Assembly: GCA_036346205.1 (NCBI GenBank)
Contig: JARFJB010002137.1
Span: forward strand, 430,501-494,500
DNA length: 64,000 bases
Direction of reading: 5' to 3'
DNA from: Vesta saturnalis
Lineage: Eukaryota > Arthropoda > Insecta > Coleoptera > Lampyridae
Part shown: positions 1 through 11,599 of the stretch, in pieces
How the letters are laid out: every line of letters starts with the position of its first letter
How positions within the stretch are numbered: position 1 is the first letter of the stretch
The notes under the pieces: generated by a model
What the model was told of the DNA's origin: nothing
Database searches by the model: none
Seen by the model: the letters and a program-made list of their open reading frames with translations, nothing else
Translations under genes and position numbers: made by a program

Positions 1-991
1 CATATTGAACAGAAAATGATCGATCTTTTTGGCGGATAAGGCAACACTGAGTTTTGTTAGCATTAAGACTAGATTATTGCTTCCCATTCGAGAATACGTT
101 GAATGTCTTTGTTGATTGAATTTGCCATTTCAGCTTTAATTTCTTGATTTGACATAGAAGGTGGATTATTACTATGAGTAGACTGAGATGAACTACAGTG
201 AAGAGTGCTATCGTCAGCAAAGTAATGGATGGGGTTAGTTGTTGAACAAATAAGGTCATTTATTAGTAGAAAAAGTGTAGGCGCTATAACGGATCCCTGT
301 GGTACGCCCGCGTTAATGCTAACTTCTTTTGAAAAAGCCATCAACTACGACACGTATTCGTCTTTTATCAAGGAAACTAGAAACCCAGTTGATGAGCATA
401 TCATTTAACCCAAACGAGGTGAGTTTGGCAAGTAAACACTTATGCCAAACTTGGTCAAATGCCTTTGAGATATCTAAACGTACAACTGTTTCACCGGACT
501 GCTACTGTATTGTTTCAAACTTGGGTCACATATGAAAGAAGATCGCCTGTTGAACGACTTTGCCTAAACCCATATTGGTGGTCACTAAGGAGTTTGTTAG
601 TGTCAAGGAACGTGAGTAGTTGCTGATTGATTGCTTTTCCATGATTTTAGACAAAATGGAAGTGATGGCAATTGGTCGGTAATTTGAGCGATCGTCTTAT
701 CGCCTTTTTGGGAATAGGTTGAACATTTGCTAACTTCCATGATGAAGGAATTCCCAGAAGACATAGAGATCGTATAGAGCTTAGATAGGACTGGTACTAG
801 TTCGGGGAACATTTCTTTAAGACAATAGCTGGGATACCGTCTGGGCCAGTCGCCTTATTGAGATCAACTGATGATCGATTCAAGAGCTTGTACCGAAAAT
901 GAATTGGTTTCATAGCGTATGAAGAAGAGTTGACTAGAGGCACATCTTTTCCAGAATCATTGAGACACGAGTTTGATGCAAACAAATCCAC
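1..991 (-). pseudogene. LINE reverse transcriptase relic (Jockey/I-like)
   Basis: Read on the minus strand from 991 to the window edge, successive frames give pieces of a non-LTR retrotransposon reverse transcriptase in the right order. First comes the fingers motif KATGPDGIPAIVLKKC (about 850-800), then VLSKLYTISMSSG (about 780-740), a KKRRIRVVVDG-like stretch near 350, GVPQGSVIAPTLFLL (about 310-260) and the catalytic box YFADDSTLH (about 220-195), followed by an NAKKTQCCL-like thumb start near 60-40. The reading frame breaks at least three times (near 800, 600 and 345), so it is dead. No endonuclease domain is visible upstream; a mariner element begins about 115 bp beyond, so the copy looks 5'-truncated. 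It continues past the left edge. The clade is uncertain; Jockey or I/R1-like is my best guess from motif style. Confidence 0.85.
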
Positions 992-1106
992 AAAAACGTT
1001 GGCTTTTAGGATTATTTTAGGATTATTGTTCCTAAATAATCAATATCATTTAAGCACCTGTCAGGTATAATTTTTTTTGTGTAAAAGTTTCAACCGTCGA
1101 ACTATA

Positions 1107-2576
1107 CAGGATGTAACATAAAGGTTCGGAATAAATTAAACGGCGGATTTTTTAGTAAAAAAAAATAGATTTTTTTCATATGAAGTCGACAAGCTAGTGT
1201 GCTAAAAAGTTTCAAGAAATTTAATTTTTCTCTAATAACTTTCGAACATTATACGATAATGGAACGAAATTTTAGCCGTAACTTAATGTGATAATGCCCT
1301 AGTAACACGAAAAGATTGACTTCGTAAGTTACTCAGTGGCGTGCGTACGCATTGTACCGTAAGGGTTTCTGAAGAAAATTGTGATACACAGCCAGTAAAA
1401 ACATTTTTTTAAGATCCACCTTGCTTTAAACAAAATTACCTTCTTGCGTTTCTTGTCTTTTGTCATTTTCCGTAATTAAAACTTTTGTAAATACCATGAA
1501 AATGAAAATAGCAAAAATATTATCAAGTACGCTTTGACTCGACCATCGAAAATGGTCGAATAAGCTTTGCAAAAAGATTTTTGCATTAAAACTGATATTA
1601 AAATATTATATTATTTTAACAATAATAAAAAATACGAGTGACTTATGAATATAAAGAATTTATTGACTAGGTAATATGAAGTAATAAACAACAATAAAGA
1701 TTACAAAGGGTGCTGGAAATGTTGCTCCCCAACATTTTTCAATGCGTTTTCTCATGGATTCTTTTTTAAGTGCCCCCATAAATAATACTCTAATAGATTA
1801 ATGTCGGAGAACGAGAAGGCCACGGTCTTGGCCCTCCACGACCTGCGCTTCATTGACGTGTCCTCTCACATCTCGCCTAAAGTGAGCTGGTGCACTATTA
1901 TGAATAAACCACGTGTTCTGGCGTGTTTCAATTGGGACTTCTTCTAATAAAGGTTGAATCCCTTTTGAAGAAAATCCAGATACGATAAGCCGTCTAGTCT
2001 CTTTCGTAGTATAGGACCAATAAAAAAATTGCCAATTATTTCGGCCCAAACATTAATTGAACATCGTTGTTGGTGGATTGTATTATTCCATGCGGATTCC
2101 ATCAGCCCACAGATGGTTATTGTGGAAATTAACTATATCATTTTTGTAAATCCAGCTTCGTCGATAAATAAAATGGATGAGCGGAATAACAAGTTCTGAT
2201 TATACTTATTTAAAATCCAGGTACTAAATCTAGTGATGCACAGTTCTCGGCAGAAAGTACCTGCAATCTTTGCAGATGGCATGGGTATAATAAATTATCA
2301 TGCAGGATTCGTTGGACAGTCATATGACTTACTCTCTTCATTCTTCCAATTCTTCTAGTACTTCATTCAGTATTCGCCTCGAACGTTTGAAGGATCCGTT
2401 CCTCAAGTTGTACTGTCTTTACATTTTGAGGTCTCCGCTGGAGGTGCAAGGCTTTAATTTTTGAAATTTTTTAGCGCCCTGTATCTTGGAAACAAAAACC
2501 CGTAGAGCATAACTTCTATCTATTTTTTAACTACAAAATCCGTTTAATTTATTCTCAACCTTTATGTTACACCCTG
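1107..2576 (-). mobile_element. Tc1/mariner-type element, 1.47 kb, with ~65-bp TIRs
   Basis: Both ends carry the same terminal sequence in inverted orientation: CAGGATGTAACATAAAGGTT at 1107 and the complement of CAGGGTGTAACATAAAGGTT ending at 2576. Similarity continues inward for about 65 bp with a few mismatches (both contain AATAAATTAAACGG). TA precedes the left end (1105-1106), while the right TA is not preserved. The interior holds a decayed transposase on the minus strand. The length of 1.47 kb suits a full-size element that decayed by point mutation and small indels. Confidence 0.85.
1740..2420 (-). pseudogene. Mariner-type DDD transposase relic
   Basis: Minus-strand pieces in three frames line up as a mariner-type transposase. 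An HTH-like MTVQRILHDNLLYPCHLQRL lies near 2310-2255. The first catalytic Asp is kept in FIDEAGF (about 2170). NFHNNHLWAD follows (about 2140-2110). The second catalytic motif reads WFIHNSAPAHF (about 1905-1875), with Asn where Asp is expected. The third, RSPDINLLEYYLWG (about 1815-1775), is intact but in another frame. The longest open piece is 83 codons (1798-2049). Frameshifts plus the D-to-N change make it inactive. Motif wording resembles a large insect family with CAGGGTGT-type termini, which fits the element's ends. Confidence 0.8.
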
Positions 2577-2600
2577 CAACTCAAAACTGAAATAACATTA

Positions 2601-3789
2601 CCTAGGTGTGTAACTATGAAACCGGAATTTTTGTATGGAAAATACACGTTTATTGTATGAAAATGATAAAAAATATTCTATTCGGAATATTGGCCATGGC
2701 TAGCTATACATTTTTTCCATCTTCCTGGCAATTTATGAATGCCACGTTACAAAAACTGTTGCCTTTTTGTGGCAAATCAGTCATCGAGCAATTTCCGTAC
2801 ATTTTAAAACGCTGCTGAGCATGTTTATGACTCATCGATGCGAATAAATGATAATCGGAGAGAGCCAGGTCTGCTGAGTAAGCATGTGCTAATCTTTCCC
2901 AACTGAACGCCGCAATCGTTTCCTTCACTCCTTTGCTGTGCGTAATGGTGCCTTACCATGAAGCCAATACTCGATTCAAATCGATCATTTATTGTAGATT
3001 TAGTTTAGTATTAAGAATTTCGCTATGTTCTAACAGCTAATAATAGATCACAACGCTTCTGATCCCACCAAACACATTGTCTTCTTTCCATAGCGATTTG
3101 GCCTCGCAATCGATGTCGATGGTTCGCCTGGAGTTACCCATGATATTTTACGCTTACTATTCTCGAAATATATCCATTTTTGATCACCTGTTGCATTTCG
3201 ATGGAAATGACTTTCTTCTGTACCTGGAGAGATGTATTTTGAAGAGGTTTTTTGGTTTTCGAGTTTTCACGGAGTTCATGTGGAACCCATTTTCCATCAT
3301 CTGGATCTTTTCCATGGTTTTCAAGCGTATGGTTCTCGTGTTCCATTCAATTGATCCGCGAGTTGTTGGGGTTGAGCGTCATCCTCATCCAACAGTGTTC
3401 GCAATTCGCAGTCTTCAAACTTTTTCAGTGGTTCTTCATTTCTCACGTTAAAATTTCCACTTTTGAATTTTTAAAGCACTCAAAACATTGTGATTTGCCG
3501 AAAGCGTGTTCACCATAAGCCTCAGCAAGCATTCGATGCGATTCTGCAGCATTGCTCTTTAAATGGTAACAGAAATTTATCTGCAAATCGTAGTTTGTAG
3601 GCACAAAACTCGACATGTTCAACACTATCTAAAACAAGGCTGTTGTACGAAATGTAGATTATGGTGAGTTGAAAATCTTTGTCAGCTGTCAAAGAAATAA
3701 AATAGGGCCAATATTGCGGTTTTACGGTAACTATATTGACAACTAAGGCAATCTATGAGCATGTTCCGGTTTCATATTTACACACCTGG
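2601..3789 (-). mobile_element. mariner element (cecropia/mauritiana-like), 1.19 kb
   Basis: The termini are near-perfect inverted repeats: AGGTGTGTAACTATGAAACC from about 2604 and, on the complement of the right end, AGGTGTGTAAATATGAAACC ending at 3789. This is the classic mariner terminus. A TA lies directly left (2599-2600). The right flank is mutated, so the duplication is not clean. The size matches the usual ~1.2-1.3 kb mariner. It lies only 24 bp from the element at 1107-2576, so one may have inserted beside the other. Confidence 0.9.
2704..3625 (-). pseudogene. mariner transposase relic
   Basis: The N-terminus is at 3613 and starts MSSFVPTNYDLQ, continuing with AAESHRMLAEAYGEHA, a standard mariner DNA-binding start. 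The linker WVPHELREN follows near 3290. The first catalytic Asp survives in ATGDQKWIYFENSK (about 3195-3160, frame-shifted). MLCVWWDQK-like coding lies near 3075. The block with the second catalytic motif (LHDNARPH in relatives) is missing: sequence jumps to VKETIAAFSWERLAH (about 2935-2895). The third Asp is kept in YSADLALSDYHLFASM (about 2880-2840), then HAQQRFKMYG. Several frameshifts and the lost second Asp make it inactive. Confidence 0.9.
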
Positions 3790-4458
3790 TGTTATACTAA
3801 TACAATAATATTTGCCACTATTTTACTGACCGACTTGCTACTTTGTGTATTCAGTAACATACATACGCGTGTTTCAATACGCTTGAAGAAATAGATGTTT
3901 GTATTAATTAGGCCGGAAAATTGTGAGTATGAGCATAACTGCAGGCCGAGGCGTTAACTGGGGCCTCAACTACGAATACTCGCAAAAATGGTTTTGTCAT
4001 ACACAAACATGTTTGTGTTAACGTTAATAATTTATAAAAAATATTTTTAATTTTTTTTTTAGTGACGCCATCAGATTTGGAGTTATATTGGCAGTACTGA
4101 ATATTAACCACCTTGAAATCGTAAATTTGAATTATATAGGTATAACCTATTATAGTAACTTTGAGAATTATTATTAAATGTGTAATGAATTGTCCAGAAC
4201 AAACGTATTAAAAATATTGCAGAAGTGTAATAAATAATTTATTACCAAACAAATCAGCAAGCAGATATTGGAAAAGGTAAAATATGTTTATACAGTGGAG
4301 CAACGTTAGTGAAGTAACTTCTTTTAATGAGTAGTATATTTTAGCATATTTTGAATATAACAAATTTAAAATTACCATCATTGTGATCCATTCTTTCAAT
4401 GTTAAAGTCAGCGCTTAATATAAGACATAATGTAAACATTGCAACCTTAAAATTAAAT
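3790..4458. other. No recognised feature
   Basis: AT-rich sequence without a supported gene. A GC-richer patch at 3911-3975 (around ggccgaggcgttaactgggg) has no coding sense I recognise. Confidence 0.5.
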
Positions 4459-4905
4459 AAAGATGGATGCGTACCTAAAGAATTCAAAGTTTTGAAAATT
4501 AAAGACATTACTCACTTTGTTAGAGAAACTCCAGACGACAATTTTTTGCTGATTAAGGTATGTATTATTTTTTAATTAACTCTTGTTATTTTATACCTTA
4601 GTTTTAATCTGCCTTAATAATAAGTATGTCTGCAGCTTGTCGCAGATATGAATTAGTCAATATGAGCTTTAAAGATGTTCAAGTTCGAGGTGATATTGTT
4701 ATTAACGTCCCTACCACAAAATGCAGCAAACCTCGTACTTCTGTTGTTGGATAGATGTGTTTAGGGAATATATATCCATAAGACCAAGTATACACGGCAA
4801 CCTATCAGTATTCACACTTTTGGTAGTACACCTTCAAAGACTGTATTTGAGGATTGGAGAGTCACTGTTGCCGGACGGAAGCACAAAAAAGTAAATTTGT
4901 AAACA
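4459..4905 (+). pseudogene. Crypton-type tyrosine recombinase relic with a tiny intron
   Basis: 4459-4557 reads KDGCVPKEFKVLKIKDI and then THFVRETPDDNFLLIK. This matches the region just before the catalytic core of the insect tyrosine-recombinase-like family (ZMYM/Crypton type), where ...FLKEAPDEKYLLMK-like text is usual. It stops at a consensus donor, AAG|gtatgt. After a 44-bp gap ending in ttag (4558-4601) the text resumes as a hydrophobic piece and then SAACRRYELVNMSFKDV (about 4626-4677), containing the CRRxEL box with the first catalytic Arg. REYISIRPS (about 4762-4788) corresponds to the following LRP segment, and FGSTPSKTVFEDWR (about 4820-4860) to the next helix. There is at least one stop and one frameshift, and the catalytic His, second Arg and Tyr are not found. 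Family assignment is from motif memory. Confidence 0.6.
4558..4601 (+). other. Candidate 44-bp intron in the recombinase relic
   Basis: Starts gtatgt after AAG and ends ttatacctta g, with T-rich interior. Removing it keeps the order of the recombinase text. The exact phase downstream is uncertain because the next codons are damaged. Confidence 0.45.
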
Positions 4906-6675
4906 ATTGATCATTTTCAAACCTTTAGGCCACCTGTTGTTAAATGATTGTGAATAAAATTATTTACACTACAATTAAATATATAAGAGGTTCAGTTAGA
5001 TATTAATATTATTATTCAACGTTTCTCTCACACATTTGTAGGAATTTATCATGTAAATACAAGATCAAGCTTACTATATTAAAGGCAAGGGATTATTTTA
5101 ACAAAAGTTCCTTACGCTTGCAGAGTGTCTGTGTTAATAAATTGTGAGCATTAGTTATACCATATGTAAATTACTAATTTATTATTTCAGATTTAATAAA
5201 AAAAAAGAAGTCAATATAGCAATTTATTACGGAGAGTTAATTACAGACAGTCAATAATTACATCATAAAAACGTTTACAATGAAAACTGTTAGAGGTGTG
5301 TAATGACGTGCTGTAATTTGTATCATCCTTTAACGCAATGTATAGTATTTTAAATGATTAGAAAGGTAAATAGGTTTTTACTGACGACAGGATAAGTTTA
5401 TTGGCGAGCCACAGGCGAGCCTGCAGTCTCTTAGAGTCAATAAAAACCGCTACCTAATAATAATGTTATATATTTTATTTGTTATTTATTCGTAAAATAT
5501 ATTCAAAATGTGAATTTTTGATATACACTTTTATTTATAATGACACATAAACGTCTCCTCAGCCGTGGCTTAAAGTATTACTACGACAACAGGTTACTAA
5601 TTGTCAAATTGCTGTCACACAGACATGGCATTAATGGCAGTTGAAATGTTTACAAGTTAGTAGCATGAAAAAGTGATTTAACGTAGCATATGTTTAGTTA
5701 GGTTAATTTATTATTATTTTTGTTACACATCTATGTAACTATCGTAAGGAATAAAAGTTTATATTTATATAAAAAATATATACAGGACCCATTACCTCTT
5801 CTTGATTAGAAAAACGTTCCATCTAATTGAGATATGAAGAAAACTATCCAATTTCCATTTAAAATTATCTGTGTGTGCATAATTATGATGTTAACTTTTC
5901 TTAATATCATCACATTTAAGTTTTATTTATTTGCAAGTGAGCACATAATTAACTAAACACTTCAGCTATCAGGTCACCAATTTAATTTTCTTATTTGTTA
6001 TATGCAAGTGTTTTAAATGATAATTAGAATAACTGAAATAATTACATCGTGCACAATCTAAAAATGAGTTTATAGTTTACAAACTTTTGCTGCTGGAATT
6101 GATTTAATTTTCTCATTACATTAGTTACCCATTCATCAATATTGTACAAACAAATTAGTATAGCAGTAATCTTGTTTTGGTTTTAACCCAAGTGCATTAT
6201 TAAGGAAATGATATACATTTACGCAATACAATGCTTGCAGAAGGTCAAAATCTAATAGCCAATCGGTGTATCATATTGTTTTGCGTGATATGTCCATTTA
6301 CAATGCTCAAACTGCCCAATGAACATTTAGATATAAGTAAACTATAAAGTTGCTTTCTCCAGTATAAAATTATTCATTAAACTTAATAATATACTTCACA
6401 ATTTAAAGAAAACCACTTTACCTTTTACAATAGATAAATTTAGCAATCCAACTTTGTTGCAGATGAGATAAATACTCTTTAATTTAAGCTTTGAAAATAA
6501 ATTTGTATTCAAACGTTTAGGTTATGTAAAACAATAAATAATTAATTTATCAAAACTAATTACTAAAATTTAAGTATTTTCCGTTATATGGAAGAATGCA
6601 CCTTTAACCCCCTTACAAAAATCCGTACGGCTTGCAACAACGGAAAAATTAAAAAAACACAATAAAGGACTATTG
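4906..6675. other. Intergenic AT-rich sequence, no gene seen
   Basis: No coding region is supported. One short hairpin element lies at 5387-5453 (listed separately). The rest is AT-rich sequence with no repeat I could define. Confidence 0.5.
5387..5453. repeat. Short inverted-repeat (MITE-like) hairpin
   Basis: Arms GGTTTTTACTGAC (about 5391) and GTCAATAAAAACC (ending about 5450) are inverted copies with one mismatch. The interior is GC-rich relative to the surroundings, with its own repeat gcgagccacaggcgagcc. The whole is about 65 bp and could fold into one hairpin. No target duplication could be fixed. Confidence 0.45.
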
Positions 6676-6677
6676 TA

Positions 6678-7100
6678 CCAGGTGAGTCATTAAGGAAGGA
6701 CGCCAGCTATATCCCAGAAACTGCTTATGTTACGACTTCCAAAAAAAAATTCTTCAGTAAATGTTGCTAAGAGAAAATGCTGGAAAAACTTTAAAGTTTA
6801 TAAATAGACCGCTAAGTGGCGTAACTGCTGTAGTAAATTAAAAAATGTCTAATAAGTAACAGAAACTTAAGGAAAAGGTATATTGGAAATATCGTAGTTG
6901 TATTTTTCGGACAATTTTACCCATTTTTTGTATAAGAAGTTTTTCTCTAACTTCAGAGGTTTTCCGTAGGGGGAGCTGCGAAAGTTGTCAGACAAACACG
7001 TAATTATCTTCGGAACCAGTCATCGAATCTTAAAAAGTAATATTTCATTGGAAAGGTCTTTTCTTGCTCTATTCATTGATGTATTAAAAAGTTAAGTTTG
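6678..7100 (+). repeat. Left terminal inverted repeat (~423 bp)
   Basis: Matches the complement of 8037-8458 with scattered mismatches and small indels. Shared landmarks are CCGTAGGGGGAGCTGCGAAA near 6967 and its counterpart near 8163, and GTATTAAAAAGTTAAGTTTG at the inner end (7081-7100). Confidence 0.92.
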
Positions 7101-7372
7101 ATTAACGAACAAACTGCTAGAGGACGCTTTCCAAATATTACTGAAATTTTAGCGAGTTTTCAAAATATTAAATAGAATGGTATGTTTTTTTTATATTTTA
7201 GTCAGAAAGAGTATAAAATTTTGCCTATACCCTGAAAATTTCAAGTCGATATCTCTGTTGGTTTTAATTTTATACCTACTTTAAATTTAGATCCAAAAAC
7301 AATAAAACGCAAAGTTTTTTGACATAATAGTTTATTACTTCCAGCTTTTATAAACACGGGTTAATGCCCAGT

Positions 7373-7424
7373 TAACCCCAGAAATTCGATAATACTGACA
7401 GTTATCATCGAGTTTCTGGGGTTA
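7373..7424. repeat. 52-bp hairpin inside the long-TIR element
   Basis: Arms TAACCCCAGAAA and TTTCTGGGGTTA are perfect complements of 12 bp. They continue inward with TCGATAA against TTATCATCGA and a short loop. It is not part of the transposase and may mark a smaller inserted palindromic element. Confidence 0.6.
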
Positions 7425-7486
7425 GTTTATTACCGTTGGTTAATAATTACACCGGGTGGACCATCGAAAATTAACTAGAGATGAGC

Positions 7487-8036
7487 AGTACTCCATTACT
7501 CAGTGGCGACCTAAATGCTCAAATTGTCTGCCATCATTATCAATACACAGCTGCAACCGCTCTTGCGTTGACAAAACAGCGGTTTCTATCTCCGCTGTGG
7601 AGAGGTTGCGAATGGAATTTCTTATCCTAATGGCCATATTTTCGGGCGCAGTTGGCCTGGTTGTTAAAACAAGGTCCTTTATTCTTCCCCAAAAATAAAA
7701 ATCTGAACAAGTTAGATCGGGGGACCTAGAAGATAACAATGGTAATGGTTATTAAGCTGTTAAAGTCAAGAATGAATAAGGAAATGTAGGTACCTAGCTG
7801 GCCATGGAAAAAAGCTCCCTCTTCCTATCCATGTATCAGGAAAAGTGTTACTCAAAAATTGCTACTATGTGGATTAATTTCGATATATGCTAGAACGTTT
7901 ATAACATTTTCTTCCGTTCGAGATCTGCGTGCTCTGTGAGTAACTGGGGGATGAATTGTTCCTGTAGCTCTCAATCGTTGTGATAATCGAGTAAAAAGTC
8001 TCTTTTCGTAATGCCGTCTTTCAGGAAAACGAGCCG
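7487..8036 (-). pseudogene. Mariner-type transposase, internally deleted
   Basis: On the minus strand the text starts at 8036 with FAARFPERRHYEKRLFTRLS and QRLRATGTIHPPV, the N-terminal helix-turn-helix region of the insect FPxRRHP transposase family. It runs to about 7865 with VINVLAYIEINPHSS. It then jumps to a WIGRG-like piece (about 7820) and, from 7739, RSPDLTCSDFYFWGRIKDL, the third catalytic motif. It ends with RLQLCIDNDGRQFEHLGRH. About 150-200 residues with the first two catalytic Asp are absent. It cannot cleave DNA but retains DNA-binding text and both arms. Confidence 0.85.
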
Positions 8037-8458
8037 CAAACTTAACTTTTTAATACATCCACGAATAGCAAGAAAAAACCTTTCCAACGAAATATTACTT
8101 TTTAAGATTCGATGACTGCTTCCGAAGATAATTACGTGTTTGTCTGACAACTTTCGCAGCTCTCCCTACGGAAAACCTCTGAAGTTAGAGAAAAACTTCT
8201 TATACAAAAAATGGGTGAAATTGTCCCAAAAATACAACTACGATATTTCCAATATACCTTTTCCTTAAGTTTCTGTTACTTAGTAGACATTTTTTAATTT
8301 ACTACAGCAGTTACGCTACCTAGCGGTCTATTTACAAACTTTAAAATGTTTTCCAGCATTTTCTCTTGACCACATTTACTGAAGAATTTTTTTTTGGAAG
8401 TCGTAACATAAGCGGTTTCTGGGATATAGCCGGCGTAATTTCTTAATGACTCACCCGG
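8037..8458 (-). repeat. Right terminal inverted repeat (~422 bp)
   Basis: Inverted partner of 6678-7100. Its inner end (CAAACTTAAC at 8037) directly abuts transposase coding text, so the arm reaches the gene. Confidence 0.92.
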
Positions 8459-8460
8459 TA

Positions 8461-10239
8461 CAGCAATGATTTTTTAACGGTTAAGGGAAATTAATGTTAC
8501 AAAACGATACCAATACTATCTTTGGTAATAGTTAATTTAGAAACAATCAAATTACTATTTTTTAAATACAAAAATCTCAATTTTATTTTGTTTATTGAAA
8601 TATCTATTTCTAGTAAGATTTGCAAGGAAGCATACGTGATGCCTATTGCACAGCATACCCGAATGCAGTCAAATCATTTTCTTAATACAGGCTATTGATT
8701 CACATTTAGAACTTGTATACAGTGCTTTGAAAGAGAATATTTGTTATTCTATAATAAACTTTCAGCAAGGAAATTTAAGCTAAGGCTTCTGCACTTTTTT
8801 CTGTAAAGTCAATAGTTTTTAAGATACATTTACAAAATGTGCTTTAAAACCTTTTGTGAAATAGCTTTCTGAACCGATTTTGAACAAAATTTGATAGAAA
8901 CGAGGTATTTCAGTAGTAGTCTTAATTGTACCAATTCTAATTAATTCCGGTGGATTTAGCAGGCAATAAGTCTAATTGTTTGTTGGTAGGTCAATAAAAT
9001 AGTTACTCTACACATACGCACATTGCATGTAATACTAATATGGCAGTGTCTACCGTTCACAAAATTTTCAAAAAACAAAGTAAATATCCTAAATTGAAGG
9101 AAGGTGGTGTTCCTAGAGTATTTTCTAATTGCTCGACTTTTCTTACGAAAACCCTAAAACAATAAAGAACAAAAATACTTCTTTGGGTTATAATCGTTAT
9201 TTTTATTTATATTACTACAAATTTAAATGTTTGGATAACAACTACAGTTATCGTCGTCAGTGTGTGGTAGTATTCTTTACAGTATTCGTAAGGAACATCC
9301 GGTATTAAGATATTATAGGCAAGTGCTCTCAATTCTCAGGCGGTAACAAGGGAGTTAGAGAACTCCGTGGGGGGGAGGGAACTTTAAAATCCTAAACGGG
9401 GTGATATGTCAACCAAAGAGTGCATCTTAAAGTTAAGATTAAAATAACTCAGTTAGTTTACCCAAGACCCTCGTTTGATTATCAGGGAAAGTACTTTTCC
9501 GTTACAAGATTCAGAAACTTTCGCACAATTTATCTCACAACTTTCGTTTGACAGTTCTAAAATGCAGAATTGCATTACATACCAGATTGTTTTATTAAAA
9601 TTATTTCACCACATTGATTTTTCTTTAGTTTTTGTGCTATTTAAATCCCTTTTATAAATAAGCTCCTGTTTGGTAGGATAGCTATTTCAGAATTATATAC
9701 CTTTAATGCCATAGTCAACTTCCATTAGTCCTCTTTTTGTTAATTTACTAGATTAACATTTGGTAATTAATTTATTGGTTTGCTCTTAAACGTTTTGCAG
9801 GAAAATGCTTATAGTAAGCAAATTGTGCTAACAGCTATTTTATTTTAAGGGAATCTTAATATAGTTTACATTAAAAAGTATTTTGGAGTAAACATTCACA
9901 TTAAAATAATCTGTAATAATACAATACACTTGCGATTCTCGTTGCCTCCCTTAATGCAATGCATGCTTAATATTTTTTTATACGCGTAGTATCAGTAGCC
10001 TATCACAATACATTTGGTTCGTAAATTGCATATTTTTGAAAAACACAATGTCGCTGATATTCCAGGTTTCTTCAAAATATAGAAAGTTGTAAAACCGATA
10101 TTAATTTGTAAATAAAATATTTACTTAGGCATGAAATATGTTACGGTTTGTACATTATTTTAGCATAGTTTCAAAACAGTCTATTGAGATGTATTAAAAT
10201 AAGGCAGGTGTATTACTTAAATGGTTATTAATTATGATC
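8461..10239. other. Intergenic, no supported gene
   Basis: AT-rich sequence. A possible scrap of transposase helix-turn-helix (VSTVHKIFKKQ, plus strand near 9045-9078) is too short to call. A G-run (ggggggagg) lies at 9370. Nothing else was recognised. Confidence 0.5.
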
Positions 10240-10600
10240 TACACCACAACGCTTAACTTCACAATCCCCAACTTAATGTTAGACTCACCACAACTCATGA
10301 CTACAACGCCCAAATTTAATGTTGACCACAACGCCTAACTTGACCACAATTCCCAACTTTAAGATGACCACAGGACCCAACTTGACCATAACACCAAATG
10401 ACCTATGTATCAAAAATTTGTTTACCACAGTTTCAGTATAATACTTGCCCCTAACCCTAAACAATACATTTGTCCGCAACTCCAAATACTACCATCACTC
10501 CCCAAGTTTAAAAATGACCACAACGCCCAACACGATCACAACCCCCAACTTTAAAAATGACAACAACCTTAATGATTCACGAAGTGCAATTAAGTACCTC
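10240..10600 (+). repeat. Dispersed repeat with GACCACAACGCCCAA-like units, copy 1
   Basis: Degenerate units of roughly 18-22 bp, such as GACCACAACGCCTAACTT and GACCACAATTCCCAACTT, recur about a dozen times with C on one strand only. The block closes with TTTAAAAATGACAACAAC. The same ordered series of variants is found inverted at about 15160-15355 and again, damaged, at 26095-26370. It is therefore a dispersed element and not a local satellite. Confidence 0.7.
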
Positions 10601-11599
10601 ATTTAAAAATATTAAACGACCATAACGATTAAAATGAATACGATAATAATATTTTACAGGTATCAATAATTGGTAATCTCCTTTGTTAGAATAATATAAT
10701 TCTTCTATAGTATAGACATTTCTGTATTACTTTGTTAGGTTGCTTAACAAACATATTTATTTTTTAAGATACATCCAGAGGGGTGTATGTATAGAGTACG
10801 TACATTTCTCCTATGTATCCTTTTAACATCAAACCATTGGAAGATGTAATCAACTTAAGTAACAAATATTCACAAAATTTTGAAACTCGACGATTTTGAT
10901 ACTCTTTTCATTATAATTTCTGTAGGTGACTACAAAGATTGCAAAAATGCTTCGATTATTTCCCATTTGAAATTCCTATAAAAATAAATTAAACATGGCC
11001 CGAAAAAAAGTGCAATGAATTCAACATACAAACGCAAAGTTAAATGGAAACATTTTTGACCTACTTGTTGCTGTAATGCTTAAGCCAAACGATCATAAAA
11101 TACACGCACTTTATTAGTTAAAAAAACGGGATTAATTTCCCTACCAGCGTATTCGGCTTTTGCATTTGTCTACATTATTAAGCGATTTATTATTATGTTT
11201 TTGTTTTTAAGGCCCCCCTTAACAGTAAATGGGGGAAGCATAGGAGCCATTTAATAGATCCCATATATGCTTACAAATTGGTTAGGAAACGTAGTTTTTT
11301 AGAAATCGGTAGCTTTTACGGTTGATAGTGATGGGGTGCCAACCATTTGAAACCAAGGGTATTAAATCAAGTGCTGCAGTACTATACTTGGTAGAAGTTT
11401 AATAATTTCCCGCAGTTAACATTTCCATTAACAAAGGTTATTCTCAGAAATTCCGGTCTAAACATTGACGCGCTGATTGTATTGCGTGTGCGTTTCAAGT
11501 AGGACATAGATTTGTTTGGGACCAATATGTAGAGAATATGAAAAAAGGATTTTGAAGATACCTAAATAGAAAAGAAAATTGCGATTATAAATTACCGGT
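10601..11599. other. Intergenic, no supported gene
   Basis: No coding or repeat structure recognised. AT-rich with several short A or T runs. Confidence 0.45.

Larger units (their letters stand above)
6678..8458 (-). mobile_element. Long-TIR Tc1/mariner-type deletion derivative, 1.78 kb
   Basis: The element is flanked by TA on both sides (6676-6677 and 8459-8460). The left end begins CCAGGTGAGTCATTAAGGAA and the complement of the right end begins CCGGGTGAGTCATTAAGAAA. The inverted similarity runs inward for about 420 bp. Between the arms is a shortened minus-strand transposase and an unrelated hairpin. The long arms and missing central catalytic part suggest a non-autonomous derivative. Confidence 0.92.

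Noticed and set aside
3077..3518. Plus-strand 124- and 88-codon frames
   Set aside because: Antisense shadows of the minus-strand mariner transposase.
9020..9180. Transposase helix-turn-helix scrap (VSTVHKIFKKQ)
   Set aside because: Too short, with no supporting motif on either side.
10240..10600. Telomere-like or Helitron-terminal repeat
   Set aside because: Units are not telomeric (no TTAGG series) and no Helitron CTRR end with hairpin was found; recorded only as a dispersed repeat.
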